DNA from: Sinomonas cellulolyticus
GTDB taxonomy: Bacteria > Actinomycetota > Actinomycetes > Actinomycetales > Micrococcaceae
Direction: 5' to 3'
DNA: 64,000 nucleotides
NCBI RefSeq assembly: GCF_014656475.1
Contig: NZ_BNCM01000003.1
Span: 62,001 to 126,000, forward strand
Shown here: positions 36,827 to 45,206 of the stretch, one piece after another
Layout of the letters: each line of letters starts with the position of its first letter
Numbering within the stretch: position 1 is the stretch's first letter
Notes under the pieces: model-generated
Seen by the model: the letters and a program-made list of their open reading frames with translations, nothing else
What the model was told of the DNA's origin: nothing
Databases searched by the model: none
Position numbers and translations under genes: made by a program

Positions 36827-37561
36827 TCAGCTCCACTCAGCCGAGCGGACCAGGATGCAGCCGGAGTCCGGGCAGAACACGACCTCGTCCTCCGCCGCGG
36901 CCCGGATGGCCGCGAGGTCGCCAGGGCTCAGGGCCATGCCCGAGCCCTCGGAGGTCCCGTGGAAGAGCCGTGCCGCACCGACCCCGCGCTTGGCAAGGGT
37001 CTTCTCGTACACGGCGACGAGACCCGGGTCGACGGCGGAGGCGTAGTCCGCGCGCTCGGCGGCCACAGCCGCCCTCTCCCCCGCCACCTCCGCGATCTGG
37101 GCATCGAGCTCCGCGCGGAGCGCATCGCTGGCCGCTTGGGCGGCAGCGAGCCGCTGCCCCGCGGAGGCCTGCGCCTCCCGGAGGCCATCGAGCCGCTCCA
37201 GAATCTCGAGTTCGGCATCCTCGAGGTCGCCCTTGCGCGCCGTGAGGCCAGCGATGTCCTTCTGCAGGGCCTCGAGGTCCTTTGAGAGTCCGCCGGCGTA
37301 GAGCCGCTGCTCGTCCTTGGCAATCCGGGCCGACACCTCGGCGACCTTCGCCTCGGACGCTACGAGCTCACCGTCCGCCGCCGCGACCGCGTCGTCGGCG
37401 GCACGGGCAGCGAGGCTCGCAGCCTTGAGCTCGGCCGCGGCCGGGGCCAGCCGTGGGTCGGTGTCGAGGGCGGTGCGCCGCACGTCGAGGGCGCGCAGCT
37501 TCGCATCGAGGGCCTGGAGGCCGAGCAGCTTGAGCTGCTCAGCAGCGGGGGCCTTGGGCAT
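36827..37561 (-). CDS. coiled-coil protein with degenerate C4 zinc-ribbon (CT398/DUF164 family)
   Basis: 244-aa protein. Residues 10-180 form a long Ala/Glu/Leu-rich coiled coil, followed by a zinc-ribbon-like end. Homologues have two Cys pairs. Here the first pair position reads FHGTSEGSGMA without cysteine and only FCPDSGCILVR remains, with CxxxxC spacing, so zinc binding is doubtful. It starts 21 bp after the nif3 stop with GCAGGAGG upstream, a conserved actinobacterial pair. Function is unknown. Confidence 0.87.
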   Translation of the reverse strand: MPKAPAAEQLKLLGLQALDAKLRALDVRRTALDTDPRLAPAAAELKAASLAARAADDAVAAADGELVASEAKVAEVSARIAKDEQRLYAGGLSKDLEALQKDIAGLTARKGDLEDAELEILERLDGLREAQASAGQRLAAAQAASDALRAELDAQIAEVAGERAAVAAERADYASAVDPGLVAVYEKTLAKRGVGAARLFHGTSEGSGMALSPGDLAAIRAAAEDEVVFCPDSGCILVRSAEWS

Positions 37562-37582
37562 GGTCTACCTCCTGCAGGTGGG

Positions 37583-38557
37583 CTAGTCCTCACCGGGGGT
37601 GAGGATGAAATCCCACGGGTCGGTGTTGGTGGTCGAGACCCGGATGTCCAGGGAGTGGCCCTGGTCCGTGAGCACATTGTCCAGGGCCTGGGCCGCCGTG
37701 GGGAGCCACAGCCATTCGCTCGCGAAGTGGCTGACATCGACCAGGTACGGGCGCCCGTCCACTGAGGACTCACGGGCCTCGGAGGCCGGGTGGTGGCGCA
37801 GGTCCGCCGTCACGTACACGTCCGCCTCCGCCGCACGCACGGCGTCGAACAGGCTGTCGCCCGCACCGCCGCACACCGCCACGCGCCGCACAAGGCCGTC
37901 GCGGTCCCCGGAGACGCGGACCCCGCCGGCCACCGCGGGCAGGATCGCAAAGAGCCGCTCGGCGAGGGCGCCGAGGCTCGTGACCTCGGCGAGGTCGCCC
38001 ACGCGGCCGATCCCCTCCTCGGGCAGGCCGTTGGCGGCCTTGGTGAGCGGGCCCACCGCCTCAAGGCCCAGCGCGTCCGCGAGCACGTCGGACACGCCCC
38101 CGACGGCCGAGTCGCCGTTGGTGTGGACCGTCACGAGGGCGATCCCGGACTCGATGAGCCGATGCACGGCCCGGCCCTTGGGCGTGTTCGCGGCGACGCT
38201 CGTGACGCCGCGCAGGAGCAGCGGGTGATGCGCCACGATGAGGTCTGCGCCCCACGTCACGGCTTCCTCGATGACCTCCAGCACGGGATCGACGCAGAAC
38301 AGGATCCTGCGGACCGGCTGGGACGGACGGCCGGACACGAGGCCCACCGCATCCCACTCCTCCGCAAGGGATTCGGGCCAGAGCTCCTCGACGGCCACGA
38401 GGATGTCGGCGAGGGAGACGCCGTTGGAGGCGCCGCCGTCGCGGGACTCCTCACTCGTCTCTTCACGTCCGGTTCCCTCGGGCCCGGGCTGGCGGGACGG
38501 CTGCTCGTTCTCTGGCACGGCGGGCTCTGACGTGGCGGGGCCTGTCTGCTCTGACAC
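37583..38557 (-). CDS. NIF3-like dinuclear metal centre protein
   Basis: 324-aa member of the NIF3/YbgI family (GTP cyclohydrolase I type 2 homologue). Metal-binding positions are visible in LIVAHHPLLL, VTVHTNGDSA and VSHFASEWLW; CGGAGDSLFDA is also conserved. A 45-residue Glu/Pro-rich N-terminal region precedes the domain. The GTG at 38557 has GAGAGGA 9 nt upstream; a longer frame to 38842 crosses the divergent msrA start and is rejected. It is co-transcribed with the zinc-ribbon gene. Biochemical role is not established. Confidence 0.9.
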   Translation of the reverse strand: MSEQTGPATSEPAVPENEQPSRQPGPEGTGREETSEESRDGGASNGVSLADILVAVEELWPESLAEEWDAVGLVSGRPSQPVRRILFCVDPVLEVIEEAVTWGADLIVAHHPLLLRGVTSVAANTPKGRAVHRLIESGIALVTVHTNGDSAVGGVSDVLADALGLEAVGPLTKAANGLPEEGIGRVGDLAEVTSLGALAERLFAILPAVAGGVRVSGDRDGLVRRVAVCGGAGDSLFDAVRAAEADVYVTADLRHHPASEARESSVDGRPYLVDVSHFASEWLWLPTAAQALDNVLTDQGHSLDIRVSTTNTDPWDFILTPGED

Positions 38558-38611
38558 GAAGTGCGGTCCTCTCTCGGGAATCTTCCGCGGGCTTCGGACA
38601 TTGTAGGCAGC

Positions 38612-39136
38612 ATGAGGACATTCATTCTGGGCGGCGGCTGCTTCTGGTGTCTCGACGCGGTGTACCAGAAGACGCGGGGCGTCGCCTCGGTGGTCTCGGG
38701 CTACATCGGCGGCCACTTCCCGGACCCGGACTACTACAGCGTGTGCAGCGGCATGACGGGCCACGCGGAGGTCGTGGCCGTGACGTTCGACGAGGAAGTG
38801 ATCCCGGCCGACACGGTCCTGGACATGTTCTTCGCGATCCACGATCCGACCACGCTCAACCGCCAGGGGTACGACGTGGGCACGCAGTACAGGTCGTCGA
38901 TGTTCTACCGCACTGACGAGGAGAAGGTCCTCTTCGAAGAGGCGATCAGCCGCAACCAGTCACTCTGGAGGGATCCCATCGTCACGGAAGTGACCCGGGC
39001 CAGTACGTTCTATCCGGCGGAGGCGTTCCATCAGGACTACTACGCGAACAACCAGGACGCCGGGTACTGCCACGTGATCATCAACCCGAAGCTCGCCAAG
39101 GCCCGCAAATATTACTCGGAGTGGCTGGCCTCCTAG
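38612..39136 (+). CDS. msrA: peptide-methionine (S)-S-oxide reductase MsrA
   Basis: Repairs oxidised methionine. The 174-aa protein begins MRTFILGGGCFWC, with catalytic Cys10 in GCFW; SGYIGGH, GHAEVV and FYPAEAFHQDYY are standard MsrA segments, and Cys near residue 155 may be resolving. The ATG at 38612 places the motif at the usual distance; CATTGT lies 7 nt upstream without a clear Shine-Dalgarno. An ATG-like start 17 codons earlier would overlap the nif3 promoter. Divergent from nif3. Confidence 0.95.
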   Translation: MRTFILGGGCFWCLDAVYQKTRGVASVVSGYIGGHFPDPDYYSVCSGMTGHAEVVAVTFDEEVIPADTVLDMFFAIHDPTTLNRQGYDVGTQYRSSMFYRTDEEKVLFEEAISRNQSLWRDPIVTEVTRASTFYPAEAFHQDYYANNQDAGYCHVIINPKLAKARKYYSEWLAS

Positions 39137-39224
39137 CCGCCTCCATGGTCGCTGGCTAGGCTGAAGCCGCAGCCGGCGCCCCGGTTACGCTCCGTCACGC
39201 CCACTTCCAGAAAGCTAAGGAATC

Positions 39225-40160
39225 ATGGCCCGCATCTACGATGACGTCACCCAGCTGGTCGGCAACACCCCTCTCGTCCGGCTCAACCGGCTCACCGAGG
39301 GCCTCGAGGCGCAAGTCGCCGTCAAGCTCGAGTTCTACAACCCGGCCAACAGCGTGAAGGACCGCATCGGCGTGGCCATCATCGATGCCGCAGAGAAGGC
39401 GGGGGCGCTCAAGCCGGGCGGGACGATCGTCGAGGGCACGTCGGGGAACACGGGCATCGCCCTGGCCATGGTGGGCGCAGCCCGGGGATACAAGGTCATC
39501 CTCACGATGCCCGAGACCATGTCCACCGAGCGCCGGGTGCTCCTGCGCGCCTACGGTGCGGAGATCGTCCTCACGCCGGGCTCCGACGGCATGCGCGGCG
39601 CGGTCGAGAAGGCCCAGGAGATCGTTGCCAACACCGAGAACTCCATCTGGGCCCAGCAGTTCGCCAACGCGGCCAACCCGGAGGTGCACCGCGCCACCAC
39701 CGCGGAGGAGGTCTGGAACGACACCGACGGCGGCGTCGACATCTTCGTCAGCGGCGTCGGCACGGGCGGCACCATCACCGGCGTCGGCCAGGTGCTGAAG
39801 GAGCGCAAGCCCGGTGTGCAGATCGTGGCCGTCGAGCCGAAGGACTCCCCCATCCTCAATGGAGGTCCGGCCGGCCCCCACAAGATCCAGGGCCTCGGCG
39901 CCAACTTCGTGCCCGAGATCCTCGACACGAACGTGTACGATGAGGTGCTCGACGCGAGCCTCGAGGACTCGGTGGCGGTTGCCAGGGCGCTCGCCTCCGA
40001 GGAAGGCATCCTCGGGGGCATCTCCTCCGGAGCCATCGTCTGGGGCGCGCTCGAGCTCGCCAAGCGCCCCGAGAACAAGGGCAAGCTGATCGTGGCGGTC
40101 GTGTGCGACTTCGGTGAGCGCTACATCTCCACCGTCCTGTACGACGACATCCGCGGCTAA
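39225..40160 (+). CDS. cysK: cysteine synthase A (O-acetylserine sulfhydrylase)
   Basis: PLP enzyme of 311 aa that makes cysteine from O-acetylserine and sulfide. Lys45 in NSVKDR binds [11 protein letters not shown] (69-76) holds the substrate carboxylate and GTGGTITG the phosphate. Length and motifs are fully typical. AAGGAA precedes the ATG. cysE follows 33 bp downstream, giving the complete two-step pathway in one operon; the pair can also form the cysteine synthase complex, consistent with the C-terminal isoleucine of CysE. Confidence 0.97.
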   Translation: MARIYDDVTQLVGNTPLVRLNRLTEGLEAQVAVKLEFYNPANSVKDRIGVAIIDAAEKAGALKPGGTIVEGTSGNTGIALAMVGAARGYKVILTMPETMSTERRVLLRAYGAEIVLTPGSDGMRGAVEKAQEIVANTENSIWAQQFANAANPEVHRATTAEEVWNDTDGGVDIFVSGVGTGGTITGVGQVLKERKPGVQIVAVEPKDSPILNGGPAGPHKIQGLGANFVPEILDTNVYDEVLDASLEDSVAVARALASEEGILGGISSGAIVWGALELAKRPENKGKLIVAVVCDFGERYISTVLYDDIRG

Positions 40161-40193
40161 GGGCCGGGCTCCGGGCTCGGCAGAAGGAAACCT

Positions 40194-40781
40194 GTGTCTC
40201 TGATCAAACGCACGGTGGCGCGGCTCCGCGAGGACCTCGAGGCCGCGGCAGCGCATGACCCGGCCGCGCGCGGCCACGTCGAGAACTTCCTCGCCTACTC
40301 CGGGCTGCACGCCATCTGGGTCCACCGCCTGACCCACGCGATGTGGCAGCGGGAGGACCTCCGCTTCCCCGCCCGCCTGATCTCCCAGGCTGCCCGGTTC
40401 CTGACGGGGATCGAGATCCACCCGGGGGCCACCATCGGGCGGCGGTTCTTCATCGACCATGGGATGGGAGTGGTGATCGGCGAGACCGCCGAGATCGGGG
40501 ACGACGTGTTCCTGTACCACGGCGTGACCCTCGGCGGCCGTTCCCTCGCCAAGGTCAAGCGCCACCCCACGATCGGCGACGGCGTCACGATCGGCGCGGG
40601 CGCGAAGGTCCTCGGCCCCATCACGATCGGGGCCGGGAGTGCCGTCGGCGCGAACGCCGTGGTCGTCAAGGACGCACCGCCGAACTCCATCGTCACGGGC
40701 GTGCCCGCCACCTGGCGCCACCGCGACGCCGCCAAGGAGACCAAGCCCGCAGTGGACCCCGCGGAGTACTACTACATCTGA
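40194..40781 (+). CDS. cysE: serine O-acetyltransferase
   Basis: 195-aa left-handed beta-helix acetyltransferase. Hexapeptide repeats run from about residue 75 ([19 protein letters not shown]) to 165, with the catalytic His-Asp in [13 protein letters not shown]. It is the short bacterial form. The C-terminus ends YYYI: the last isoleucine is the residue that inserts into the CysK active site in the known complex. AGAAGGA lies 6-8 nt upstream of the GTG. Confidence 0.96.
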   Translation: MSLIKRTVARLREDLEAAAAHDPAARGHVENFLAYSGLHAIWVHRLTHAMWQREDLRFPARLISQAARFLTGIEIHPGATIGRRFFIDHGMGVVIGETAEIGDDVFLYHGVTLGGRSLAKVKRHPTIGDGVTIGAGAKVLGPITIGAGSAVGANAVVVKDAPPNSIVTGVPATWRHRDAAKETKPAVDPAEYYYI

Positions 40782-40821
40782 CCGGCTACGTCTGACTGTC
40801 AGGACGCTCACGACGACGCCG

Positions 40822-40841
40822 TCCGGCCCCGCGGGGCCGGA
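40822..40841 (+). terminator. palindromic hairpin after cysE
   Basis: TCCGGCCCCGCGGGGCCGGA is a perfect 20-nt palindrome, 40 bp after the cysE stop. A terminator is likely, though there is no T-run. Confidence 0.5.
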
Positions 40842-40898
40842 GGCGCCGCCGTGCAGAGCAGAGAGCGGATGCAGAAGCGGGCGGCCCCGCGTGCCGAT

Positions 40899-40942
40899 GT
40901 TGACCGTGAGGTCACCGAACTTTCGTCGCACATTCACCCGGG
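40899..40942 (+). promoter_or_regulatory. candidate PHO box upstream of the secreted phosphatase
   Basis: Four contiguous 11-nt units: GTTGACCGTGA, GGTCACCGAAC, TTTCGTCGCAC and ATTCACCCGGG. The second and fourth fit the direct-repeat core GTTCACC known for PhoP in actinobacteria; the third is degenerate. The array ends about 27 bp before CATGCT (40970-40975), which lies 6 nt from the phosphatase ATG, so PhoP bound here would sit at the -35 position. Confidence 0.5.
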
Positions 40943-40981
40943 ATTGTCCTCGCTCCGAGGTCCGACGGGCATGCTCGCCGC

Positions 40982-42622
40982 ATGACGCCTCAGCCCGAGA
41001 ACTCACCAGTCACCCGCCGCCGCCTCCTCATCGGGGCCGGTCTGGCCGCCGTCGCAGTGCCCGCCCTCGCTGGTTCACCGGCCAACGCCGCGCCCAGCGG
41101 CCCGAATCCCGAGTCGGGGAAAGACCTCCCCGGTTCCCTGTCCGCGACCGATCCTCTCTCGGTGCCGACCGTGGACGGCCTGCACCTCCAGTTCGGTGCC
41201 GACGCCTCGCGGGAAATGGTCGTCTCGTGGCACACGCTCCAGCCCGTCACGGAGCCACGCGTGCTGCTCGGCGATGCGCACGGTACCTTCGCCAAAGCCG
41301 TCGGCGCCGCGACGCGCAGCTACGTGGACGCGAAGTCCGGCAGAACGGTGTACGCCCACCACGCCCTGCTCACGGGCCTCGACGCGGAGGCAGGCTACCT
41401 CTACGCCGCGGTCCATGCGGGAGCGACGCCCGAGTTCGGGACCTTCACGACGGGCCCGAGGGGCCGGGCCCGCGTCACGTTCACGAGCTTCGGAGACCAG
41501 GGCACACCGACCCTCGGCAAGAAGCAGGGCACCTCGTGGGTCAACGACAACCTCGGCTCCCCCTCGGCCGGAGATACGACGGGCGGCGTCGAACGAGTGC
41601 AGCCCATGTTCCACCTCTTCAACGGAGACCTCTGCTACGCGAACCTCGCGCAGGACCGCATCCGCACCTGGTGGGACTTCTGGTCCAACAACTCCCGAAG
41701 CGCGCGGAACCGCCCGTGGATGCCCTCCGCCGGAAACCACGAGAACGAGAAGGGCAACGGCCCCATCGGCTACGCGGCGTACCAGACCTACTTCGAGGTC
41801 CCTGAGGCCTCGGGGCAGACTGATGTGACCCGCGGACTCTGGTACAGCTTCACCGTCGGATCCGTCCGGATCATCTCCCTCGCGAACGACGACGTCTGCT
41901 ACCAGGACGGCGGCAACTCCTACGTGCGGGGCTACTCCGACGGCGCACAGAAGGCATGGCTCGAGAAGGAGCTCGCCGCCGCGCGCGGGAACGAGGACAT
42001 TGACTGGATCGTGGTCTGCATGCACCAGGTGGCGATCAGCACGGCGAACAACTTCAACGGTGCGGACCTCGGCGTCCGCCAGGAGTGGGTGCCGCTGTTC
42101 GACCGGTACGGCGTGGACCTCGTGGTCTGCGGCCATGAGCACCACTACGAGCGATCGCACCCGATCCGAGGCCAGCAGCAGAACCAGACCCTGACGCCGG
42201 TGCCGACGGCCACAGACATCCAGGCGATCGACACGACCAAGGGGACCGTGCACATGGTCCTCGGCGGAGGCGGAACCTCGGTGCCCTCGAATCAGCTCCT
42301 CTTCACGCCGCCGGAATGCCGCGTGATCGTGTCCGTGGCGCCCACGCCCGATGCGGCCACCGGCAAGCGCGCCCCGGTGTACGTCAAGGAGCCGGCCGCA
42401 TGGTCGGCGGTGCGCGATGCCGCCAACTCCTACGGCTTCGGCGCATTCGAGGTGGATCCCGGACAGCCCGGAGGAGACACGACGATCAAGGTCACCTACT
42501 ACAACGTCACGGGCGTGGGCGGCGGGCTCGAGGCCTTCGAGTCGTTCGCGCTGCACCGTCCGCGCTCGGACGCGAAGGGCGCCGGGGCGACGGGCCAGAG
42601 CCGTCAGGACGGCCAAGGCTAG
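40982..42622 (+). CDS. Tat-exported metallophosphoesterase, purple acid phosphatase type
   Basis: 546-aa secreted enzyme. The N-terminus has a twin-arginine signal (TRRRLLIGAGLAAVAV, residues 11-26) with likely cleavage after Ala37. A fibronectin-like domain (about 60-160) precedes the catalytic domain. Metal ligands are intact: Asp172 (GDQG), Asp216 and Tyr219 (GDLCYA), Asn252 (GNHE), His348, and His385/His387 (GHEHHYER). The tyrosine is the purple-acid-phosphatase ligand. A likely PHO box upstream suggests induction by phosphate starvation. The folded, metal-loaded export route fits Tat. Substrate range is not readable. Confidence 0.92.
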   Translation: MTPQPENSPVTRRRLLIGAGLAAVAVPALAGSPANAAPSGPNPESGKDLPGSLSATDPLSVPTVDGLHLQFGADASREMVVSWHTLQPVTEPRVLLGDAHGTFAKAVGAATRSYVDAKSGRTVYAHHALLTGLDAEAGYLYAAVHAGATPEFGTFTTGPRGRARVTFTSFGDQGTPTLGKKQGTSWVNDNLGSPSAGDTTGGVERVQPMFHLFNGDLCYANLAQDRIRTWWDFWSNNSRSARNRPWMPSAGNHENEKGNGPIGYAAYQTYFEVPEASGQTDVTRGLWYSFTVGSVRIISLANDDVCYQDGGNSYVRGYSDGAQKAWLEKELAAARGNEDIDWIVVCMHQVAISTANNFNGADLGVRQEWVPLFDRYGVDLVVCGHEHHYERSHPIRGQQQNQTLTPVPTATDIQAIDTTKGTVHMVLGGGGTSVPSNQLLFTPPECRVIVSVAPTPDAATGKRAPVYVKEPAAWSAVRDAANSYGFGAFEVDPGQPGGDTTIKVTYYNVTGVGGGLEAFESFALHRPRSDAKGAGATGQSRQDGQG

Positions 42623-42639
42623 GCCACTGGGCCGCAGGA

Positions 42640-42678
42640 CGACGGCGCCGCCCACCCTTCCGGTGGGCGGCGCCGTCG
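42640..42678. terminator. bidirectional hairpin between phosphatase and gnd
   Basis: A 17-bp perfect GC-rich stem with loop CTTCC lies 17 bp after the phosphatase stop and 22 bp beyond the gnd stop. GCGTT follows on the plus strand. Confidence 0.85.
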
Positions 42679-42700
42679 CGTTCCTCGGGCCAGACGGCGG

Positions 42701-44140
42701 TCAGTGCGTGTCGACCGCCGAGACCTCCGAGCCGTCCTCGCCCCACAGGGTGTGGAAGGTGCCCTCGCGGTCCACGCGCTGGTAGGTGTGCGCGCCGAAG
42801 AGGTCACGCTGGCCCTGGATCAGGGCGGCCGGGAGCCGCTTGGCGCGCAGCGCGTCGTAGTAGGCGAGCGAGGACGAGAACACCGGGACCGGGATGCCGA
42901 GCTGCACCGCCGTCGCGACCACGCGCCGCCACGCCGGGACGGCCTTCCCGACCGATTCGACGAATGCGGGCGCGAACAGGAGGTTCGCGGGAGCCTTGTC
43001 ACCCTTGTAGGCCTCCATGATCACCTTGAGCAGGTCCGCCCTGATGATGCAGCCGGCGCGCCACAGCGAAGCGATCTCGTCCAGTTTGAGGTTCCAGCCG
43101 TATTCCTTCGCTGCGGACGCGAGCATGTCGAGGCCCTGGGCATAGGAGACGAGCTTGGACGCGTAGAGCGCCTGGCGGACGTCCTCCACGAAGTCCTGGG
43201 GCACATCGATGTCCGCCTCGTGGGCCGCGAGGGTCGTCTGGGCGATCGCCCGCTGGTCCCGCTGGGAGGAGATGCCGCGGGCGAACACGGACTCGGCGAT
43301 GCCGGAGACCGGGGATCCGAGGTCGAGGGCGGACTGGACCGTCCACCGGCCGGTGCCCTTCTGCCCCGCCGAGTCCACCACGACGTCGACGAACGGCTTG
43401 CCGGTCTCGGCATCGACATGCTTCAGGACCTTGGCCGTGATCTCAATGAGGAACGAGGAGAGGTCGCCCTTGTTCCATTCCTCGAAGATGGCTGCCTGCT
43501 CCGCGGGCTCGATGCCGGCGGCGCTGCGGAGGAGGTTGTAGGCCTCGCCGATGACCTGCATGTCCGCATACTCGATGCCGTTGTGCACCATCTTCACGAA
43601 GTGCCCCGCGCCGTCGGTGCCGATCCAGGCGCAGCAGGGCGCGCCGTCGTCGGCCTTCGCGGCGATCTTCTCGAGAAGGGGACCGAGCGCTTGGTAGGAC
43701 TCCTTGGAGCCGCCGGGCATGATGGAGGGGCCGTTGAGGGCGCCCTCCTCGCCGCCGGAGACGCCGATGCCCACGAAGTGCAGGCCCTTCTCCGCGAGGG
43801 CGGCCTCGCGACGGCGGGTGTCCTGGTAGTGGGAGTTGCCGCCGTCGATGACGATGTCGCCCTCCTCCAGGAGGGGCACGAGCTGGTCCACGACGGCGTC
43901 GACCGGGGCGCCGGCCTTGACCATGATGAGCACACGGCGCGGCTTCTCCAGGGCGTCGACGAGTTCCTGGAGCGTCTCGGTGCGCACGAAGTCGCCCTCG
44001 TCGCCGTGCTTGGCGAGCAGGGCGTCCGTCTTCGCCACCGAGCGGTTGTGCAGCGCCACGGTGAAGCCGTTGCGCGCGAGGTTGCGGGCAAGGTTGGCGC
44101 CCATCACCGCAAGGCCGGTGACGCCGATCTGTGCAGACAT
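42701..44140 (-). CDS. gnd: 6-phosphogluconate dehydrogenase, decarboxylating
   Basis: 479-aa homodimeric enzyme of the oxidative pentose phosphate pathway that produces ribulose-5-phosphate, CO2 and NADPH. N-terminal Rossmann GLAVMGANLARN (residues 9-20) with HNRSVAKT as NADP-binding loop; IDGGNSHYQDTRRRE, GVSGGEEGA and the catalytic lysine in GHFVKMVHNGIEYADMQ are intact. The ATG at 44140 begins MSAQIGVTGL with GGAGAG upstream; a longer frame to 44233 is unsupported. A TTGTCA/TATGGC promoter lies about 45 bp upstream. Confidence 0.96.
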   Translation of the reverse strand: MSAQIGVTGLAVMGANLARNLARNGFTVALHNRSVAKTDALLAKHGDEGDFVRTETLQELVDALEKPRRVLIMVKAGAPVDAVVDQLVPLLEEGDIVIDGGNSHYQDTRRREAALAEKGLHFVGIGVSGGEEGALNGPSIMPGGSKESYQALGPLLEKIAAKADDGAPCCAWIGTDGAGHFVKMVHNGIEYADMQVIGEAYNLLRSAAGIEPAEQAAIFEEWNKGDLSSFLIEITAKVLKHVDAETGKPFVDVVVDSAGQKGTGRWTVQSALDLGSPVSGIAESVFARGISSQRDQRAIAQTTLAAHEADIDVPQDFVEDVRQALYASKLVSYAQGLDMLASAAKEYGWNLKLDEIASLWRAGCIIRADLLKVIMEAYKGDKAPANLLFAPAFVESVGKAVPAWRRVVATAVQLGIPVPVFSSSLAYYDALRAKRLPAALIQGQRDLFGAHTYQRVDREGTFHTLWGEDGSEVSAVDTH

Positions 44141-44183
44141 GTACTCTCCGTCTCTTCGCTGGGTTCCCGTCAAGGCTAGTTGA

Positions 44184-44213
44184 GCCATAGGCCCCTCATG
44201 GCGCTTTTGACAA
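44184..44213 (-). promoter_or_regulatory. candidate gnd promoter
   Basis: TTGTCA (44213-44208) and TATGGC (44189-44184) are separated by 18 nt on the minus strand. The start of transcription would be about 35-40 nt before the gnd ATG. Confidence 0.5.
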
Positions 44214-44305
44214 GGTATTTCGATACACCTCACGCGCTGGGTCTGCTTGCCGTGGGGCTCGGCCGTCCTGCCTGCCTCACACCGCCGGACAGCGTGAGGG
44301 AGGGT

Positions 44306-44344
44306 GAGGCTCGTCGTCGAGCACCCCGGGGACCGACGAGCCTC
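44306..44344. repeat. inverted repeat in the gnd / tRNA-Val gap
   Basis: Perfect 11-bp arms GAGGCTCGTCG and CGACGAGCCTC flank 17 nt. It lies within the 385-bp non-coding stretch 44141-44525, which otherwise holds the gnd promoter and the candidate 6C RNA. It could end a transcript from either side. Confidence 0.45.
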
Positions 44345-44361
44345 GCGCCGCGGCTCCGATT

Positions 44362-44389
44362 TTGATTCGGGTCCAGTTCACCCTATATT
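44362..44389 (+). promoter_or_regulatory. promoter of the candidate 6C RNA
   Basis: TTGATT (44362-44367), 16 nt, then TATATT (44384-44389). This is the closest match to a sigma-70 consensus in the window. It points to a start near 44396, right at the C-rich hairpin, with no protein gene downstream. Confidence 0.6.
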
Positions 44390-44395
44390 CATCTG

Positions 44396-44444
44396 CAGAG
44401 CCCCCCGCCGCGGCAAACCCCCCAATGGCCGCGGCGGGGGGCTC
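44396..44444 (+). ncRNA. candidate 6C small RNA
   Basis: A 17-bp stem (GAGCCCCCCGCCGCGGC with its complement) closes the loop AAACCCCCCAATG. There are therefore two runs of six cytosines, the hallmark of the actinobacterial 6C RNA, which is expressed during stress and acts by base pairing its C-rich loops. It follows a near-consensus promoter by a few bases and has no reading frame. The 3' boundary is unclear because no T-run follows; a covariance-model search would settle it. A plain terminator for tRNA-Val on the other strand is the alternative. Confidence 0.5.
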
Positions 44445-44525
44445 ACTCCATGCCTGCTTGCGGCAGGGTACCTGAGAGACGGGTGCGGCACTGTTCGCTG
44501 CCGGGCCACGGGAGGGCGAAGACGG

Positions 44526-44598
44526 TGGGTCCTACCGGGATCGAACCGATGACATCCACGGTGTAAGCGTGGCGCTCTACCAGCTGAGCTAAAGACCC
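44526..44598 (-). tRNA. tRNA-Val (TAC)
   Basis: Minus strand: acceptor GGGTCTT with AGGACCC (one T-G pair), D arm TAGCTCAGCTGGTAGAGC, anticodon loop CTTACAC (anticodon TAC), T loop GGTTCGATCCC, discriminator A followed by CC. Confidence 0.96.
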
Positions 44599-44702
44599 TC
44601 GTCGGCGCGCAGCGCGCTCCGACGAGCTCCAACAGTACCCCAGGGTCGAGCGCACGGCGAACCGGGTGCCGACTGCCCAGGTCCCGGGAAGGCAGAGCGC
44701 GC

Positions 44703-45206
44703 TCAGGCGGACGTATGCGGGGCCTGCGCGCTGATCTCTGCCAGCGCCGCGCGGTATTCCTGCATGTCGCGGGCCTGCCCGCGCGGGTTCACCACCCGGT
44801 AGCGGACCACACCCTCGGCATCGAGGATGAAGGTACCGCGCAGGGCCATGCCGCTGGCCTCGTCGAAGACGCCGTACCTGCGGGCCACCTCTCCGTGGGG
44901 CCAGAAGTCAGCGAGAAGGGAGAACTCGTAGCCCTCAGCGGCGGCGTAGGCGCGCTGGGCGAACTTGCTGTCCACAGAGACCGCCAGGACCTCGGCCTCC
45001 ACATCGGCGAAGGCGTCCCATCCGTCCCGGATCTCGCACAGCTCGCCGGTGCAGATTCCCGAGAACGCGAAGGGGAAGAAGATGACGACGACGGGCCGCC
45101 CCCGGAACGCCGAGAGCCGCACAGGCTCTCCGAACTGGTTGGGCAGCTCGAAGTCCGGGGCGAGCTCGCCGACGGCCGGCGAGGCAGCGCCCAGAGGGGC
45201 CGTCAC
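44703..45206 (-). CDS. ahpE: AhpE-type peroxiredoxin
   Basis: 167-aa thiol peroxidase. FFPFAFSGICTGELCEIRD carries the peroxidatic Cys52 in the AhpE context; Mycobacterium AhpE reduces peroxides and peroxynitrite using this cysteine with mycothiol/mycoredoxin. Cys57, five residues later, is an additional cysteine not present in GELDQLRD-type AhpE. The GTG start at 45206 overlaps the stop of the DUF3052 gene (GTGA), so translation is coupled. The order ahpE-DUF3052 divergent from aceE is the same as around Rv2238c-Rv2241. Confidence 0.92.
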   Translation of the reverse strand: MTAPLGAASPAVGELAPDFELPNQFGEPVRLSAFRGRPVVVIFFPFAFSGICTGELCEIRDGWDAFADVEAEVLAVSVDSKFAQRAYAAAEGYEFSLLADFWPHGEVARRYGVFDEASGMALRGTFILDAEGVVRYRVVNPRGQARDMQEYRAALAEISAQAPHTSA

